A stretch of 64,000 nucleotides of DNA from Begonia masoniana (Eukaryota; Streptophyta; Magnoliopsida; Cucurbitales; Begoniaceae), in assembly GCA_022432975.1 (NCBI GenBank), contig CM039510.1:8250309-8314308 (forward strand), written 5' to 3'. The notes below the pieces were generated by a model. It ran no database searches and was not told the origin of the DNA. It saw nothing but the letters and a program-made list of their open reading frames with translations. Below are positions 48,558 through 61,597 of the stretch, piece after piece (the stretch's first letter is position 1; every line of letters starts with the position of its first letter). The translations under genes were made by a program, and so were the position numbers.

Positions 48558-51500
48558 TCAACACAAAACAAAAACAACCTTGTCTGGACTCATCATTCTC
48601 TTCGTCGCTTGAGTTCCAACAATCCTCTCCAGCTACATAATGCAACCGTAAAATTATTATTCTTTGTGTGAACAGAAAAAGTAATGATACAGTGAACAAG
48701 CGATTGACAATATATATGATTGTTTAATTTTTGTTTTGTTTAACAAACATATTAGTGTCAAAGATTCAAACAGAATTACAAAATAAGTCTCAAATCACCT
48801 ACATCATTCTTGACTATCAATGATTATTGACGTGGAAGAAATTATTTCCAAAAATCAAAACACCCTCTGTTTCTAGAAAACAGTTTACAGATTTATGATT
48901 CAATTCCCAAACAAACATAATTGAGAATATAAATTAAAATTCAAAAATAGGGAATAAGAAAACTTACCCGAAGCTGATCAAATTTGGAAAAGAGGATGGT
49001 GCAGGTAGTGTCTTCAGAACCATCGAGCATATTTACAATCTGCAGTATAGGGAAAACACGTAATTGAGCAGGGTTAAAAGAAACAAACCTTTTCAAAAAA
49101 GAAACATTGCAATGAATTAAAAAAATTACAAATAAAGGATAGAAAAGCAGTATAAAAAAGAACGTGTCAGCTGGTTATTGTTTCCTTCCAATTAAAAAGG
49201 CTAAATTTCGCTAAACTTAGAACAATCAACCCACTTCTGAATCAGAAACCTAACTTTGTCTCATTCAGCTATAGAATTATTTTCTAATTCTTGAAAAAGC
49301 TTAGAATTTTGTTTTACCTAAATTGTAAAAGAAAAAAACAGCAATGATGTCACGCTGCAAAATTTGTGCAGCTTGCCAACCCAATGAAACAGAATGCAAG
49401 AATGCAAAAATTAAGACGAAGTTAGTAAATCCATATCCAAATCTTCCAAACATCACTTTAAAAAGTAAATGAAAATTTGCATTGCACACCTCAGGATAAA
49501 ATTCCGATCTCTCTGGAAGGGAATAGAAAATCAAGTTCTGCATCCCACGAATCTAGCCAACAAGAGTAACATAATGAGTCAAACATTCAAGCCCTATTCT
49601 GTTAAACACACACATTGTAACATTCAAGTTCTATTAAAATGTAGAGTTATAGAAAAATTAATCAATAAATAAATCTCGTCATCAAGTAAATAATTGAAAA
49701 TGTCTGCTACTAAAGCAAAATGTACATGTAAAAAAAAACTTTATGCATAGAAACACAATAAAATATGGATATAAGTTACATTAATATTCAGCAAACTCGA
49801 CAAAAGGGAATGATTAGTATTATATCACACTACCAACAGCAATCCTTTAAAAAGTTCTCTTTTAAGGGGGAGTGCAGGCATACATTGACCGTTTGAATAT
49901 TATTTCTTTTTATGCCTGCTCCCCGTTTTGCTAGTGCACGCACACAACTCAACCAAAGTGTTATTCTTGACAATGAGAGTAAAAATGAAAATAACTTTCA
50001 AAAGCTTACGGCCAAGTCAATCCAATAAAAAGATTATGAGACACAAGATTATTCAGTAGGAAAATTAAGTCCAAAGTTGTCTATAGAACCTTGTATCTGT
50101 GGTAAAAATGAGCTCTCTCAGTATATAACATAATCTTTCTCTTTCCTTCAAAAAACCAAACTCGTGCACGAGATATATCACTCTGTTTGGTGTACCTGAA
50201 TAAAACAATTGTCAGTTATTACATGTCTAATCAATTATAAAGAATTAACCCATTGCAAAAATAGTCTTCACGTATCTCCCAGTTTTTGGACCAAGTAATA
50301 AATTGAAGTTGAAAATGCAGATTCTTACTCGCCAATAAGACAAAAGGATGCGTTTTGCGCCTTTAAAAAGTTACGAACTCGAACAAACTCAAAGTAGGAA
50401 CTAATAAACAACATTATACCCCCCTGCATGTAGAGTCAAGAATAAAAATATTTTCAGATAATTTTTCCCCGAAAATATACATCAGCCCAAAACTTAGATT
50501 TCAAACAGGTTAGATCTTGACCTGAATTGATTCTTTTATCTTTGGAAAAACCTGAAAATAGAAAGACGTGCAGTTAATTAAACTTCGCACTTTCAAGTAA
50601 AAGAAAGAAACAAATGTATTTTTAGTTCTTGATATGAACATTTTAAGTATTTTTTATCATCTTTAAGACATTCTCCAAAAAGGAATATTAAAAGCATGAT
50701 TTAACATATTTTACTTACCACGTACAATCAAGATTTCATGGAAAAAGTTTAAAACTGCAAGGAAACTTTTTATTTCCTAGTAACTAAAAAATTAAGTATT
50801 TCGAATAAATGCTGAAGATCAATACAAATACATCTCTTGATTTCCTTTCAAAGAAACTTTTAAATCAAGGACAGTCACCAAAAAAATCTAATTTATTACA
50901 GAAAAGAAACACATTTCTAACGCATTACCTAGATTTGAAAAACTAGACTCCACCTCTAGTTCAAGTACTTGATAGAAAAGTCAAATTTTAACTTGTATGA
51001 ATTCTAATTTTTGTATAGTTTATCATTATATATATGAAGTTGTTGCAAGCCATAACATTGAATGGAATAAGCAATCACGAAGAAAGACAGCAAGAATCAT
51101 ATTCAAACTTTCACCAAAATAATATATCCTCACTTTAAAATCAGAAAATAACCAGATCATGTTAGACAGAACTCTTACTCTTCCAACCCTATAATATTGT
51201 TCACAATTTTAATACTTGTGTTTGGAACTACACATATTCTTTAGAGAAAAAACCTTTTGGCACAACAAAAAACACCTGAAATGTTCAATCAAACCTTCTT
51301 GGAAAAATATTCAAGTCGAGTATCATTAACATTTGCAATAGAATCTGCATCATACCGCTCATATATCTGAAAGATAAATAGATCAAAAGTTAATTGGCAA
51401 ATGTACAATAAGAGTGCCCATAAATCAAATTCCAATTTCAATCTACAAGAAGAAACAAGATAAGCAGGAAGCAATAAAACCTGTCGAACTGGGAGAACCA

Positions 51501-54500
51501 CTTTTGGAATAACTCCTTTGAATTCACACACCATTCGCACCTTTATAAATATAACATCGAACATCAGAAAATCAATACATGTGACTTTACTATGATTCGA
51601 ATGGAACCTATTACCAATTTGGTGCAACAAGAAAATCGATACACGTGACTTTACTAAGATTCGAATAGAACCTATCACCAATTTGGTGCAACAAAATAAT
51701 TGTTTCGAAATCAAAATAGAAAAGTAAAATAATTACAAAGAATATTATCGAACAAGAAAATTATATTAAGACAACTTTCTCCAAAGCTACTAGTCAAGTC
51801 TTTAAATAGACTTGCAAATAATAAGTTAGGAAAATTAATACTTAAGTAAATAATGTAACTTAAAGAAATAAGTTATTTATAGAATAATTAATTAAGAAAT
51901 AATTAAAATACTGATAGGTTGTACTTTCTACGGGCCACGCACCACATCATATACAGCCATTCATTCTCCATAAAAAAGTCTTCCCTTTTAGTTCGTTAGT
52001 AGCCCCCTTGTAAAAACAAATAACAACTTAAAATATAATAAAATGATAGGCGCACCTTTCCTCGGTAATTAACACATTGGTGATTGAATAAAGCATTTAT
52101 ATCTGAGAATAAATAATGAACAAAATTTAGAAAAACATGATAAAACCAAGAAGCAAAGTATTTTCAAAGTCTCAAGTAAATATTTTGATTAATTAAGTTG
52201 TAGAATTTCCATAAAAAATTAATGCGCATATAGAATATTAAATTTACAAGAAACTTATAAAAATATACCTTTCAAAGTTAAACCATATATACAATCTTGT
52301 GTGCTCATAGAAGAGAAAATTATTGCAGATAAATTTTTTTGAAATAATATTAATTTTATTATTGTTCTGTAGACCTATTATTCATTATTTTTTAAAATTT
52401 ATCATTTTAGTCTTTTTTTTTTTTTTTTTTTGTGATTGAGTGTTTTTTATTGAAAAAAATTTTCCTCCTTCTTCTTAGTATCTTCTTTCTATCGATATAA
52501 TTTGTTTCAAATAAAAAGTAAAGAAAATATTATGGACAAAAATGTGTGCATTTGGGAACCAATAAACTAATCTATGAAATACCATATTACCTGGGTTCGT
52601 ATAATGACCCAAAATAATTGACTGTCTATAGAACTTTGCATTCCCATCAAGATACCTAAAAAATGAAACATAAATTTACCAAGCATAACAAGGTAGATCA
52701 AAGAATTCCTAGAAACAAAAAATTGAATAAAAACGTGCACATTTATTTACATTTTCAATGTAGTGATTAAAGTTAACAATAAAAAAGACACAGCAAAGAA
52801 AGGAAAGAACTTTGCTTTACAAGAAAGCAATTTTATTACCTAATGCAAGACCTTCAACAAGGAAGCAATTAAGGAAAGTGCATAAAAAGACATACCAAGG
52901 TCTTATCCTCATTACGTTGGTTCCATGTTGTTTAGTTGGTATCTTGTTCACTTGTTCCAAAACAGAACTCACTAAGGACCAATTCTATAGCAAAATAGAT
53001 TAGAGAAGTTTGATAGAGGATATATAGTATGTAACACTATAGTAATTATTCTAATTAGAGCTCACTGTACCTGCATAGCTATTATATCTGCATGATCGAT
53101 AATTAGAACCTGCTTGTTCAATAGAATAATTAGTACTACAACAAAAGACAACTAGAAAATAATAGTCGTGATAAAAACTACCTCAATGGAAGAAAGATAG
53201 TCCACATCTTTTTCCTTGTTCTCCTCGGCCTCTCCTATTTTCTAGAAATTAAAAGTTCAACCAGATTAGTGATTATCAGAATAGATTAAATTGTTGGAAT
53301 TCATAACTCTCATTGTGAGAGTTCTTCTCATAATACAGAAGATAAATGAGTCACAAAGGTAAGTTAAAAGTCACCAATTACCTAAATTAATCCTAGCTAT
53401 ATAAGGAATAAATAATTATAGAATGATACAAAATATCTACTATTATGATTATATGTTGAAGCACTATCTAACTGAAATTCCACCTGAAATTGATGTTGGC
53501 TGATCAAGACACAACAATTTTCCTACAAAAAACTGATGATGTAGTCTTGTCCTGGCCTTTGTTAATATATCAGTTATATTTAGATTAGTTAAAATTTGTG
53601 GGAGATAAATAATGCGAGCATCTAGGCGGGTCGAATTGTGTGACAATCAGCTTCAATAGGTATTGTGCATTCATTATGAACAAGATTAATAGTGATTTGT
53701 ATGATACTAATGTTGTCAGCAAGAAAAGGAGTGGACTTAGTCGAAGGACAGCCAAGCTTGGACAAATTTTGCAAGAAGACGGATAATCTTTGAACAGCAG
53801 ATGTTGTACAGTATTCAGACCCAGTTGATGATTTAGAAGCTCAATCTTGCTTCTCAATATCCCTAGAGATTAAAGAATGACCAGGAAACATGCACCCCAA
53901 AAGAAAGACCTTCAGGTATCAAGACATCTTGCCCAATCAACGTCACTATGACCAACAAGACAAAGAGGAGAACAAGCAAGAAATCCTTGGTTAGGCATCC
54001 CACAACTTATCAAATAATTTGATGAACAATAGTCAAATGTAGTTGGGTTGGGGGAGGGGAGCATAAAATTAACTGAATTGAACAACAAAAGAAATATTGG
54101 GTCGTGCAACTATCAAGTAATTCAAGCTGTCAACCAATCATCAAAAGATTGTAGGATCTTAAAGGAGATTATCCTCCTTACTATCGTAGTTTGCATTAAC
54201 TACTAATGGAGTATCCATATCAAAAGAATCTTGAAGTCTTGGCAAACAGATCAAATCTTGTTTGCAATTGTGTTGATTTAAGAAAAAGACGGTGCTTATA
54301 AACTTCCAACACCAAGAAATTGGTAAGATGACCAAAATCTTTCATATGAAATCAGGCTCAAGATGTTGCAGCAAACTAGTAACTAAGTTGTCCTAATGAC
54401 AACAATATTATCAGCATAAACCAGAGAGAACAATCTCAATAGACTTCTTGCAAACAAACAAAGATGAGTCATATTGACTCTATTTAAATGAAGAATTAAG

Positions 54501-57027
54501 AACGCTTGAGCAAAATTCATGAACCTATGACGGAGGAGCTTGTTTCAACCAAAATAAAAACTGCTTCAAAATCTCTTATATGAAATCAGGCGTCGCTGCA
54601 AACTAGTTATTAAGATAGATTTTGTTTTAGTGATAACAATATCATCTATATAAACTAAAAGGAGAACAATCTCTATAGACATCTTGCAAACGGATAAACA
54701 TGAATCATATTGACTGTGTTTAAAGGAGAAATAAAGAACAATTAAGCGAAACTTATCAAACCATGCATTAGAAGCTTGTTTCAACCCATATAAAAATTGC
54801 TTCAACTTATATGATCCTAGCAATATACAGTCATTATACATTGAAGCACTATCTGATCGGGATCACATATGTTTGGTACATCTCCCAATGTAGAGACAAC
54901 CAAAAGAAGAAAACCCAGTAACAATTTATTTTAGGAAAGCATATTGCATTCAACTTTTGACGAGAACAATCACATTCGTTGTCACAACAGCTGGGAACAA
55001 GATTAGATTTCATTTCTAGGAAGATACAAAGTTCCAGTTTTACAATAGATCACGATGGAATCAAATTTAAAACTTACATCTTATGGGTCCCAATTACTTG
55101 GATGGTAATTCACACAAATTGAATAAGATGGGATAATTTGATTTTTCTGGTTCAATTTTGAATTGTAAACAATTTTTGCTAAATATTTTCTTACATTGTG
55201 TTTAATCTCTAAATAAGACAAATTCTTAAATATGTAATAATGAAGATTTTTTTTCTTCTAATTACATTCAGTCAGCGGAGAATTCAATCCCCTACTTGCT
55301 CATCTTAACAACCTTTCCTCAATTTCCGTGTCTCAAATTGTCCAACAATTACTAGGGTTGAACATGTACTTGTAGATATCTCTGCCTCTAATAGGGATGG
55401 TGCCATCTTTTGCTAAGCCAAAATCCAATAGCTTTGGATTATAGTCCAAATCTTAAAAAATATTGGATGTTTTGAAGTCACAACATATTACAAGTTTCTC
55501 TACTTCATGGAGAAATGCCAATCCTTTTGCAGCGCCATATGCAATTTTCATTCCGATGGACAATGGCTAGGGAATCAACACTCTTGAAAACAATTTGTTT
55601 TCCACAGTTCCTCATTCCACGTACTCATATGTTAGAGCTCTATTTCATATTCACAGCAACATCTGATTAATTTCACCAAATTGGGATGAGAAAGCAGCCC
55701 CAAAAAGATGACTTCTGCATGACATTCTCTATGGCCTCGATAACTGTTCTCCGCATCATGAACCTCAACAGCTACAAGACGTGAAGGGATCCCTACTCTC
55801 AAATCCTTAGAAATAAAACCTTGGTTAAAATTTTTGAATCTTCCTCCTCCCAACACTCTATCAGGTCTGAAATTGGATGTCATTCTCTTCAGTTTGTTGA
55901 AGGTGAATGCAAGCAATGGATTTGCAGCAAAATCTCAACGTAGGTCTTTTATATCTTCTAGATTTGAGGTTAATTTCTTTCCTTCCTTTCTCCTGAAGGT
56001 CTTTCAAATTTTGAATATTCTAGTATGATATTGCCGATAGAAGTGGTGACTTTGCTTCATTGAAATGTTTTGCCATCTTCAAACTGTAAGGCAAGGACCC
56101 CTAAAGGATCAAGCTGAGTCGATCGTCCCCATAACCTACCTTTAAGATTGGAAGCTGTCCCAAAGTTCCAACCTATTTCCTCACAATGACGATCAACCAT
56201 GATCCGATGTTGACTCACTTTTTGAAAGAAAAATTTCAGCCCTTTGTCAAGATAGTTGGCTTCATAGGTCTTCCCAGGGAGTGGATTAAAAGGCTTGCAA
56301 AGTCTGTTTTCGGACATTACCGAGTAAAGATCACATACAAGCCCTCTTATCAGAGCTGCCCATCTTTGAAAGCCAATTAGATAACCCGGTTTCAAACCCA
56401 ACATATAATTCATGTTCCCCCATGTAGTTTTGGGCTCACCAATTCACTATCACTCCATGTGCAAGGAATCCTCTTCCATCCCATGTTTAGCCAAAACTGA
56501 CTAAAACTAAGTCTAAATGAAAAAAATTTACAACCTCAACCGAACCAAAAGTAAACCTAGCAAAACCCAAAAAAAAAAAACGGTACGAGATTCATTCTAT
56601 TTACGGTGCCTAGTTCAAAATTTATTTTATTAAAAAATAAAATTCAAGATTCAAGTTGAACGAATTCTAAAGTTTGAGATTTTGTACAAAAACAAATTGT
56701 TGAATGAAACCTCAAAGTTCAGAATTTAATTTGAATTTTATCCAAAAAAAAATACCAACAAATTTTCTCTGATTTTCTTATTTCATAGCAATCACAATCT
56801 CATCTTTACAGACCAAAAAGATACAATGATTGATAACAATATGCATATGTAAAGAACAAAATTGACAGGAAAGTAGCATCCTTTATAAAACCAGAAACTT
56901 GAACTAAAATTTCAAAGAAAATCTAGAAAATAAGAGAGAAGGATAAATCTTTACCGTAATCAAACCAAGAGGAGATGCAACAATCATATCTGATGAATAG
57001 AAGTCACTGAATAGCTTTATGCTTTTC
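48558..57027 (-). CDS. UTP25: UTP25 / NOF1 (U3 snoRNP-associated, small-subunit processome), C-terminal 14 exons
   Basis: Fourteen exons on minus join to 315 codons without a stop: 56955-57027, 53182-53241, 53071-53109, 52896-52984, 52591-52655, 52056-52102, 51481-51540, 51295-51366, 50522-50551, 50329-50423, 50090-50195, 49490-49552, 48968-49039 and 48558-48632. All junctions are GT..AG with matching phase. Diagnostic UTP25/DEF segments are [92 protein letters not shown] and the ending [16 protein letters not shown]25 (NOF1 in Arabidopsis, digestive organ expansion factor in animals) has a degenerate DEAD-helicase fold and acts in the nucleolus in 18S rRNA maturation. The N-terminal half (roughly 400 residues) must lie right of 57027, probably beyond the LTR element at 58556. 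The 3.7-kb intron 53242-56954 contains three foreign gene fragments. Confidence 0.93.
53464..54841 (-). pseudogene. Ty1/copia pol remnant (RT and RNase H) in a UTP25 intron
   Basis: Minus strand: [20 protein letters not shown] and [12 protein letters not shown] (RT motifs; the copia catalytic box is YVDD, here YIDD) at 54566-54841. Further along are degenerate RNase H segments ending [10 protein letters not shown] at 53464-53646. Frames are broken repeatedly. No LTRs recognised. Confidence 0.82.
55355..55950 (-). pseudogene. Receptor-like cytoplasmic kinase (RLCK-VII type) fragment
   Basis: Minus: [19 protein letters not shown], a decayed glycine loop ([15 protein letters not shown]), VAVEVHD in place of the VAVKV lysine, [14 protein letters not shown], then after a frame break [10 protein letters not shown] and [13 protein letters not shown] (DFG). 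Open frame 55632-55916. The catalytic lysine is changed to Glu, the loop is eroded and there are stops, so it is dead. It lies within a UTP25 intron in the same orientation as the host gene. Confidence 0.83.
56057..56413 (-). pseudogene. Oxysterol-binding-protein-related protein (ORP) fragment
   Basis: An open 118-codon minus frame includes [33 protein letters not shown], then [20 protein letters not shown] and [10 protein letters not shown]. These match the lipid-binding ORD of plant ORPs, but the family's SHHPP-type signature is degraded (SQHRI). Only a central piece is present, with no flanking ORD and no PH domain. ORPs move sterols and phosphoinositides between membranes; this piece cannot. 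It sits next to the kinase fragment in a UTP25 intron. Confidence 0.8.
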
Positions 57028-57534
57028 CTAAGAAATAAAAAACCAAAAAACAAATTTATGTAAGAAAATCCATAACTAAATTTTTTTATAAAGTCTTGAA
57101 ACGAGACACAAGCAAACTAAAAATAATTCATCATAAATTTAAATGACTAAAATCTGGAAGTAAGTAATTATTCTATCATATAATTACATAATAAGGAATT
57201 ATAACACTTTTATATCAGTGAACTTAGAAAATTTTGCAGACTTCATCAAAATCAAATAATCTTTTGTGGGAAAACTCAAATATGAAGTACCAAAAGCGAT
57301 CAACTTCCTAACTAAATCATTGATCTGGTTATCCACTCTATGTTTTGCCTAAACAACATGAATTAACTAGAATGATCTCAATTTACACAAACGCTTTTTG
57401 AAAGGAAAAGGAAAGCTTGCTCAGTTTATTGGTCTTTCGTCCCCTTAATACCACATTCCAGAGTTGGGATCAAGAGGAGATTCCATAATCATGTCTTATT
57501 TATGGAATTGTATGACACTAAAAATCTGTGTACC

Positions 57535-57666
57535 TTGATGTTTCCCACCAGAGCAAATGGGATTTGGGAAGCTGTCAAAGGAACTTATTCTAAGGTGAAT
57601 GTTATGCAACTTCTAGAGAGCCAAATCAATTATTTGGTAAAACTTATGCAAGGAGAAAATTTATAA
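57535..57666 (+). pseudogene. Copia-type Gag fragment
   Basis: Plus frame FPTRANGIWEAVKGTYSKVN...LLESQINYLVKLMQGEN resembles the UBN2/copia Gag helix region (IWE.LK..YS). Short, isolated and with no start. Confidence 0.5.
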
Positions 57667-58555
57667 ATAAGGATAATCTTGATATGATGTGAGGTATTGT
57701 CAGTTTTGTGTTATTTTACCGAGAAGTTTTTTTGTGGAAGTTAGATGGTAGGAGGGGATATCATAAATGGGAAACAGATGTACAAAGGATGTTATATGAT
57801 GTTGTTAAAAAGGTGTGTTTGTAGATGATAGTTTCTACTAATAAATGTATTCTAAATTTAGAAGTGTAGAATTTCAGATTTATGATTAGATTGTAATATC
57901 CAATTTTGTTTGTGTGAGCATTGTTTATTCAATATCGATTACTATCAAAATCTCACAATGAACTTCCATTTACGTGCAGTTCTTTTAAAACAATTCGTTG
58001 ATTGAGAAATCACAGTTGAGTTTTTTTTTGCTTGATTAAACCATGATTTTGATCAAGTCATGACCCAAATTGTACGCCGACTTACCATGTAGTAATTAAG
58101 TTTTAGCCAACAAGGAGTGATGGGTGCTTTCCAAACCATTGAGAGTTCCGACAAGCTATCTAGACAAGCTATCTAACTATGTTCTAGATGGAGGATCTAA
58201 ACAGTATACCAGTCATCAATATAATCACTCCAAAAGGGAATTTGACCAATCAATCTGACCACTTTAGGCACATATGGTACATCTGATGTCCATAAATGTT
58301 ATATACTAAGAATTAAGGGATTGACTATCATTATTTGAATTTATTCTAAGATTAGGTATCTTAAGAAGAAATCCCTAACAAGATTAGAATGTCTACTTTA
58401 TTATTTTAAGTTAGAAAGAAATCACCTTTAGTTTTTTACCCAATTAGCAACAAGTCAAAATGGTTACTAAAATTTTTTTCCAGTCCTCCTTGGCAATAGC
58501 ATTGACCATCATGGAAAATGACGAGAATGTTTTATCATAAAGAGAATCAGCATCA

Positions 58556-60029
58556 TGTTGCGAAAAATCGTATACGCAAGTGCACGTGTCGCAAAAGTAA
58601 TAAAGTGTGTATTAAGTACGAGTGTCGATCCCACGAGGAATAATTATGTTAAATATTGAGTATCTAAATTTTAGTTTAATTTGAAAAGAAATAATAATTT
58701 TTGTGATTTAGATTTTAAAACTAAAATAATAATTCAAATAAAATTAAGCAGCAATTTAAATAAAAGATTTAAAAATAAAGAAGTAAGATTATATGATGAG
58801 AAAATCTAGGGTTTCGATTTCACTTAACTAATCCTATTTATCAGACCTAATTCAAATAGTTAAATCTTATTTCTATGTGTTGATGGCAATTTCACGAAAA
58901 TATTTATCAATCTCTCTCGAGCAAAGACAAACTTATTCAACTAACGAATTATTACCTCTCGGTCTCTAATCCTGAGAATTAATTGAATACATTAAGAATG
59001 AGAAATTATACTACCACATGAACGCATTAGCTATCTCTAGCCTAACATCCTTTTCATGGCAAACTATTCAGTGCACGGTTAAATTCTCCGCTCTCGCATC
59101 CCGAATCAACCCTAAAGTTCTTAGTTTTGGTGATCAATCAAACCTAAGCATTACGTTCAGAATAGATTACTCAACACAGAACAGAAACAGAAAATTAACT
59201 AATTGAATTAAGAAAAATAAACAATCATAGAAAAGTTACGTCGAAACCCTAGAACAAACGTTTAGTTCATGCTAGAAAAATAAACAACAGTAATAATAAA
59301 GAGTTGCATAATTAAATAGTGAAATTAAAAAGAAAGGAAAAGAAAACTATGAAGAATGATCGCCCCTCCTCGTCGAAGAGTTCGCTCGGTGGTGCTCTCC
59401 GTCGCGGCCTCTAGATTTGCTCCGGATCCCTCTTTTAGGTCTGCTGCCTTAGGTTTTATAATTTTCTTTAAGCTGATCAATGGTTGAGATTAGATCTGTC
59501 TTCAATTGAACGGTTCAGATTAAAACACATCGTCTTTCCATATCTAGAGTGATAGGCGATCGATCTCTGATAAGTTACAGAAATCGATCGCGGCATCTCT
59601 TTGCTAAAGCTTGTGTAGTGATATGTGTAGCGATCGATCTCTGCATTTCATAGAGATCGATCGCTGCTGCCTTCAAATATGTGTGGCGATCGGTTTCTTT
59701 AATGTGCAGCGATCGGTTTGCTTTCTCTTCATGTACGGCGATCGATTTCTGTATTGTATAGAGATCGATCGCTGGCTGCTTTTCCATATGAATGGCGATC
59801 GATTTCTGTTATTTGTAGCAATCGATCGCATGGATGGATGGAGTTCGATTTCCTCCTTTTTTTTCTTATCTTCAACTGTCTTTCTTCTTCAGCTTCTTTC
59901 TTTTTCCTGTTTTAATTAATTTGTCTGCACACTCACCAAATATATCAGAAGTTTCATAAACTTGAGTAAAACTCATTAATTCAAGTATTAAAAAGTACAA
60001 TAAAGTGTGTAAAATACACACTTATCACA
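58556..60029 (-). repeat. 3' LTR (1474 bp) of an LTR retrotransposon running off the right edge
   Basis: On minus it starts TGTGATAAGTGTGTATTTTA (60029) and ends TTTTTCGCAACA (58556). It directly follows a polypurine tract (AAGTTTGGGGG on minus, 60030-60042). The plus-strand start TGTTGCGAAAAATCGTATACG with GTCGATCCCACGAGG is a common plant LTR end. Contains several CGATCGAT hairpins at 59552-59830. The second LTR lies beyond the window, so no duplication can be checked. Confidence 0.85.
59552..59830. repeat. Cluster of CGATCGAT hairpins in the LTR
   Basis: At 59629-59665 AGCGATCGATCTCT and AGAGATCGATCGCT form a perfect 14-bp stem with a 9-base loop. A similar, slightly imperfect hairpin is at 59738-59773, and others start near 59552, 59690 and 59790. 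Confidence 0.8.
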
Positions 60030-60755
60030 CCCCCAAACTTGAATGAAAGCTTGTCCTCAAGCGAACAACAATAAGCATAGAAATCTAACAAAGTTTATCC
60101 AGAATTTTCTAAAATTTTAAGTCTGCAAAATATTTAAAATTTCCATGGTAAAATTATCTAAATCACAGTTCGCAGTATTTTGTCTCAGCTTGATATTTGC
60201 ATGCAAATAAACTATCTAAATAAATACTTTCAATACTACAATTCATGACATATCATTGAAAGAAACTAAATCAGAAATTCTTGTGTATGTATATCTGCTC
60301 AAACTCAATATCTTTTAACTGATAAATCTATAATTGTGTCTTTATGAGAAGGGAAATAAAAATAACTCTCAGGATCACTCACTCCACTCTTATTGTTCAT
60401 CAGTCTTGCCCATTATTCACTAATAACAAATATGAGTAAACAGAATAAAAGTCGATAGGTCTTTAATTAAGCTTGTAATGTAAGGCCAGGTTATAAGGTA
60501 GGAAATTTTTGGATTCAAACGAAACTCTAGAGCACAATCCATCCTTATGTCACCCTCACTTCTTACACTCACTTGAACTCTTTTCTAATAGTTAACTCAA
60601 TAATCCCCCCAAACTTGTCTCACTCTCTATTTTTTTCAAAACTAACTCCTTTGTCAATGTCAAACATAAATATAAATAATGATAAGAACAACAAATTAAA
60701 TAGCACATAAAAATTGTTCTACTAGTGAACAATTCAACTTTCTACTAACTTTGAA

Positions 60756-60773
60756 TTTTTTTTTTTTTTTTTT

Positions 60774-60810
<37 letters not shown>
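60756..60810. repeat. Long poly-T tract
   Basis: About 53 T residues interrupted by one AA, in the internal region of the retroelement. Confidence 0.9.
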
Positions 60811-61597
60811 CACAACTTTAATCACTGAAAATTATAAAAGAAGAATAAATAAAATCCCAAAATACTAACAACTTAGACAATTGACAAAAGAATTAGCTCT
60901 GATTCTCACCACTACTTTCTCCAACTCTCCCCATAATATGTACCCACAACCCTGTGCTCAATAAACAGGATAGTCAAAATAATTTCAGGGTAGGTTAAGT
61001 TAGGGTTGACAAAACAGTGATAAATAAAGGTTCAAATAGGAGACTAAGGGTGCCATTTAAATGACACAAATAGGGTATGTCAATAAAGGCTCAAACGGTC
61101 CAAAGATGGCCTAAGTCATTCTCTTATGTCTGCAAAAATCATAATTTATATTCATGAATGCAGGGCAAAACCAAGACAATTTAATCCTCACTAATCACTC
61201 ACTAAATTTAAATGGAGTTCACTCCCTTTCAGTGTTTACACTCAAGCACTCCCTTACTGTGTTTAGGCTCTCGATCTCAAGACAACAATTTATGTCATTA
61301 ACAGCTAAATTTAATCAAGCATGAGCATTTACATACAAACAAGTTTAACTTTCTAAGATTCAATCAATGCCAATGTCACAAATTATATCATCTCAGAATC
61401 TATTCAGAAGTTAAAAACATGCAATGATCAACGGTGCAATCATCGACACTCTAAACAAATGAAGTGAATAATCATACCATAGAAGTTAAAATATGAAGCA
61501 GACTTACTGATTTAACCGTGTTTATACTTTCAATTAAAATTAAGAATAAAAATAAAAATAAAACTAATAGATCCAAATAATAAATCTCCCCCCAAAC

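Noticed and set aside
58480..58555. Minus-strand stretch left of the LTR at 58556 as a UTP25 N-terminal exon
   Set aside because: The translation does not resemble UTP25 and lacks a convincing donor in phase with the exon at 57027.
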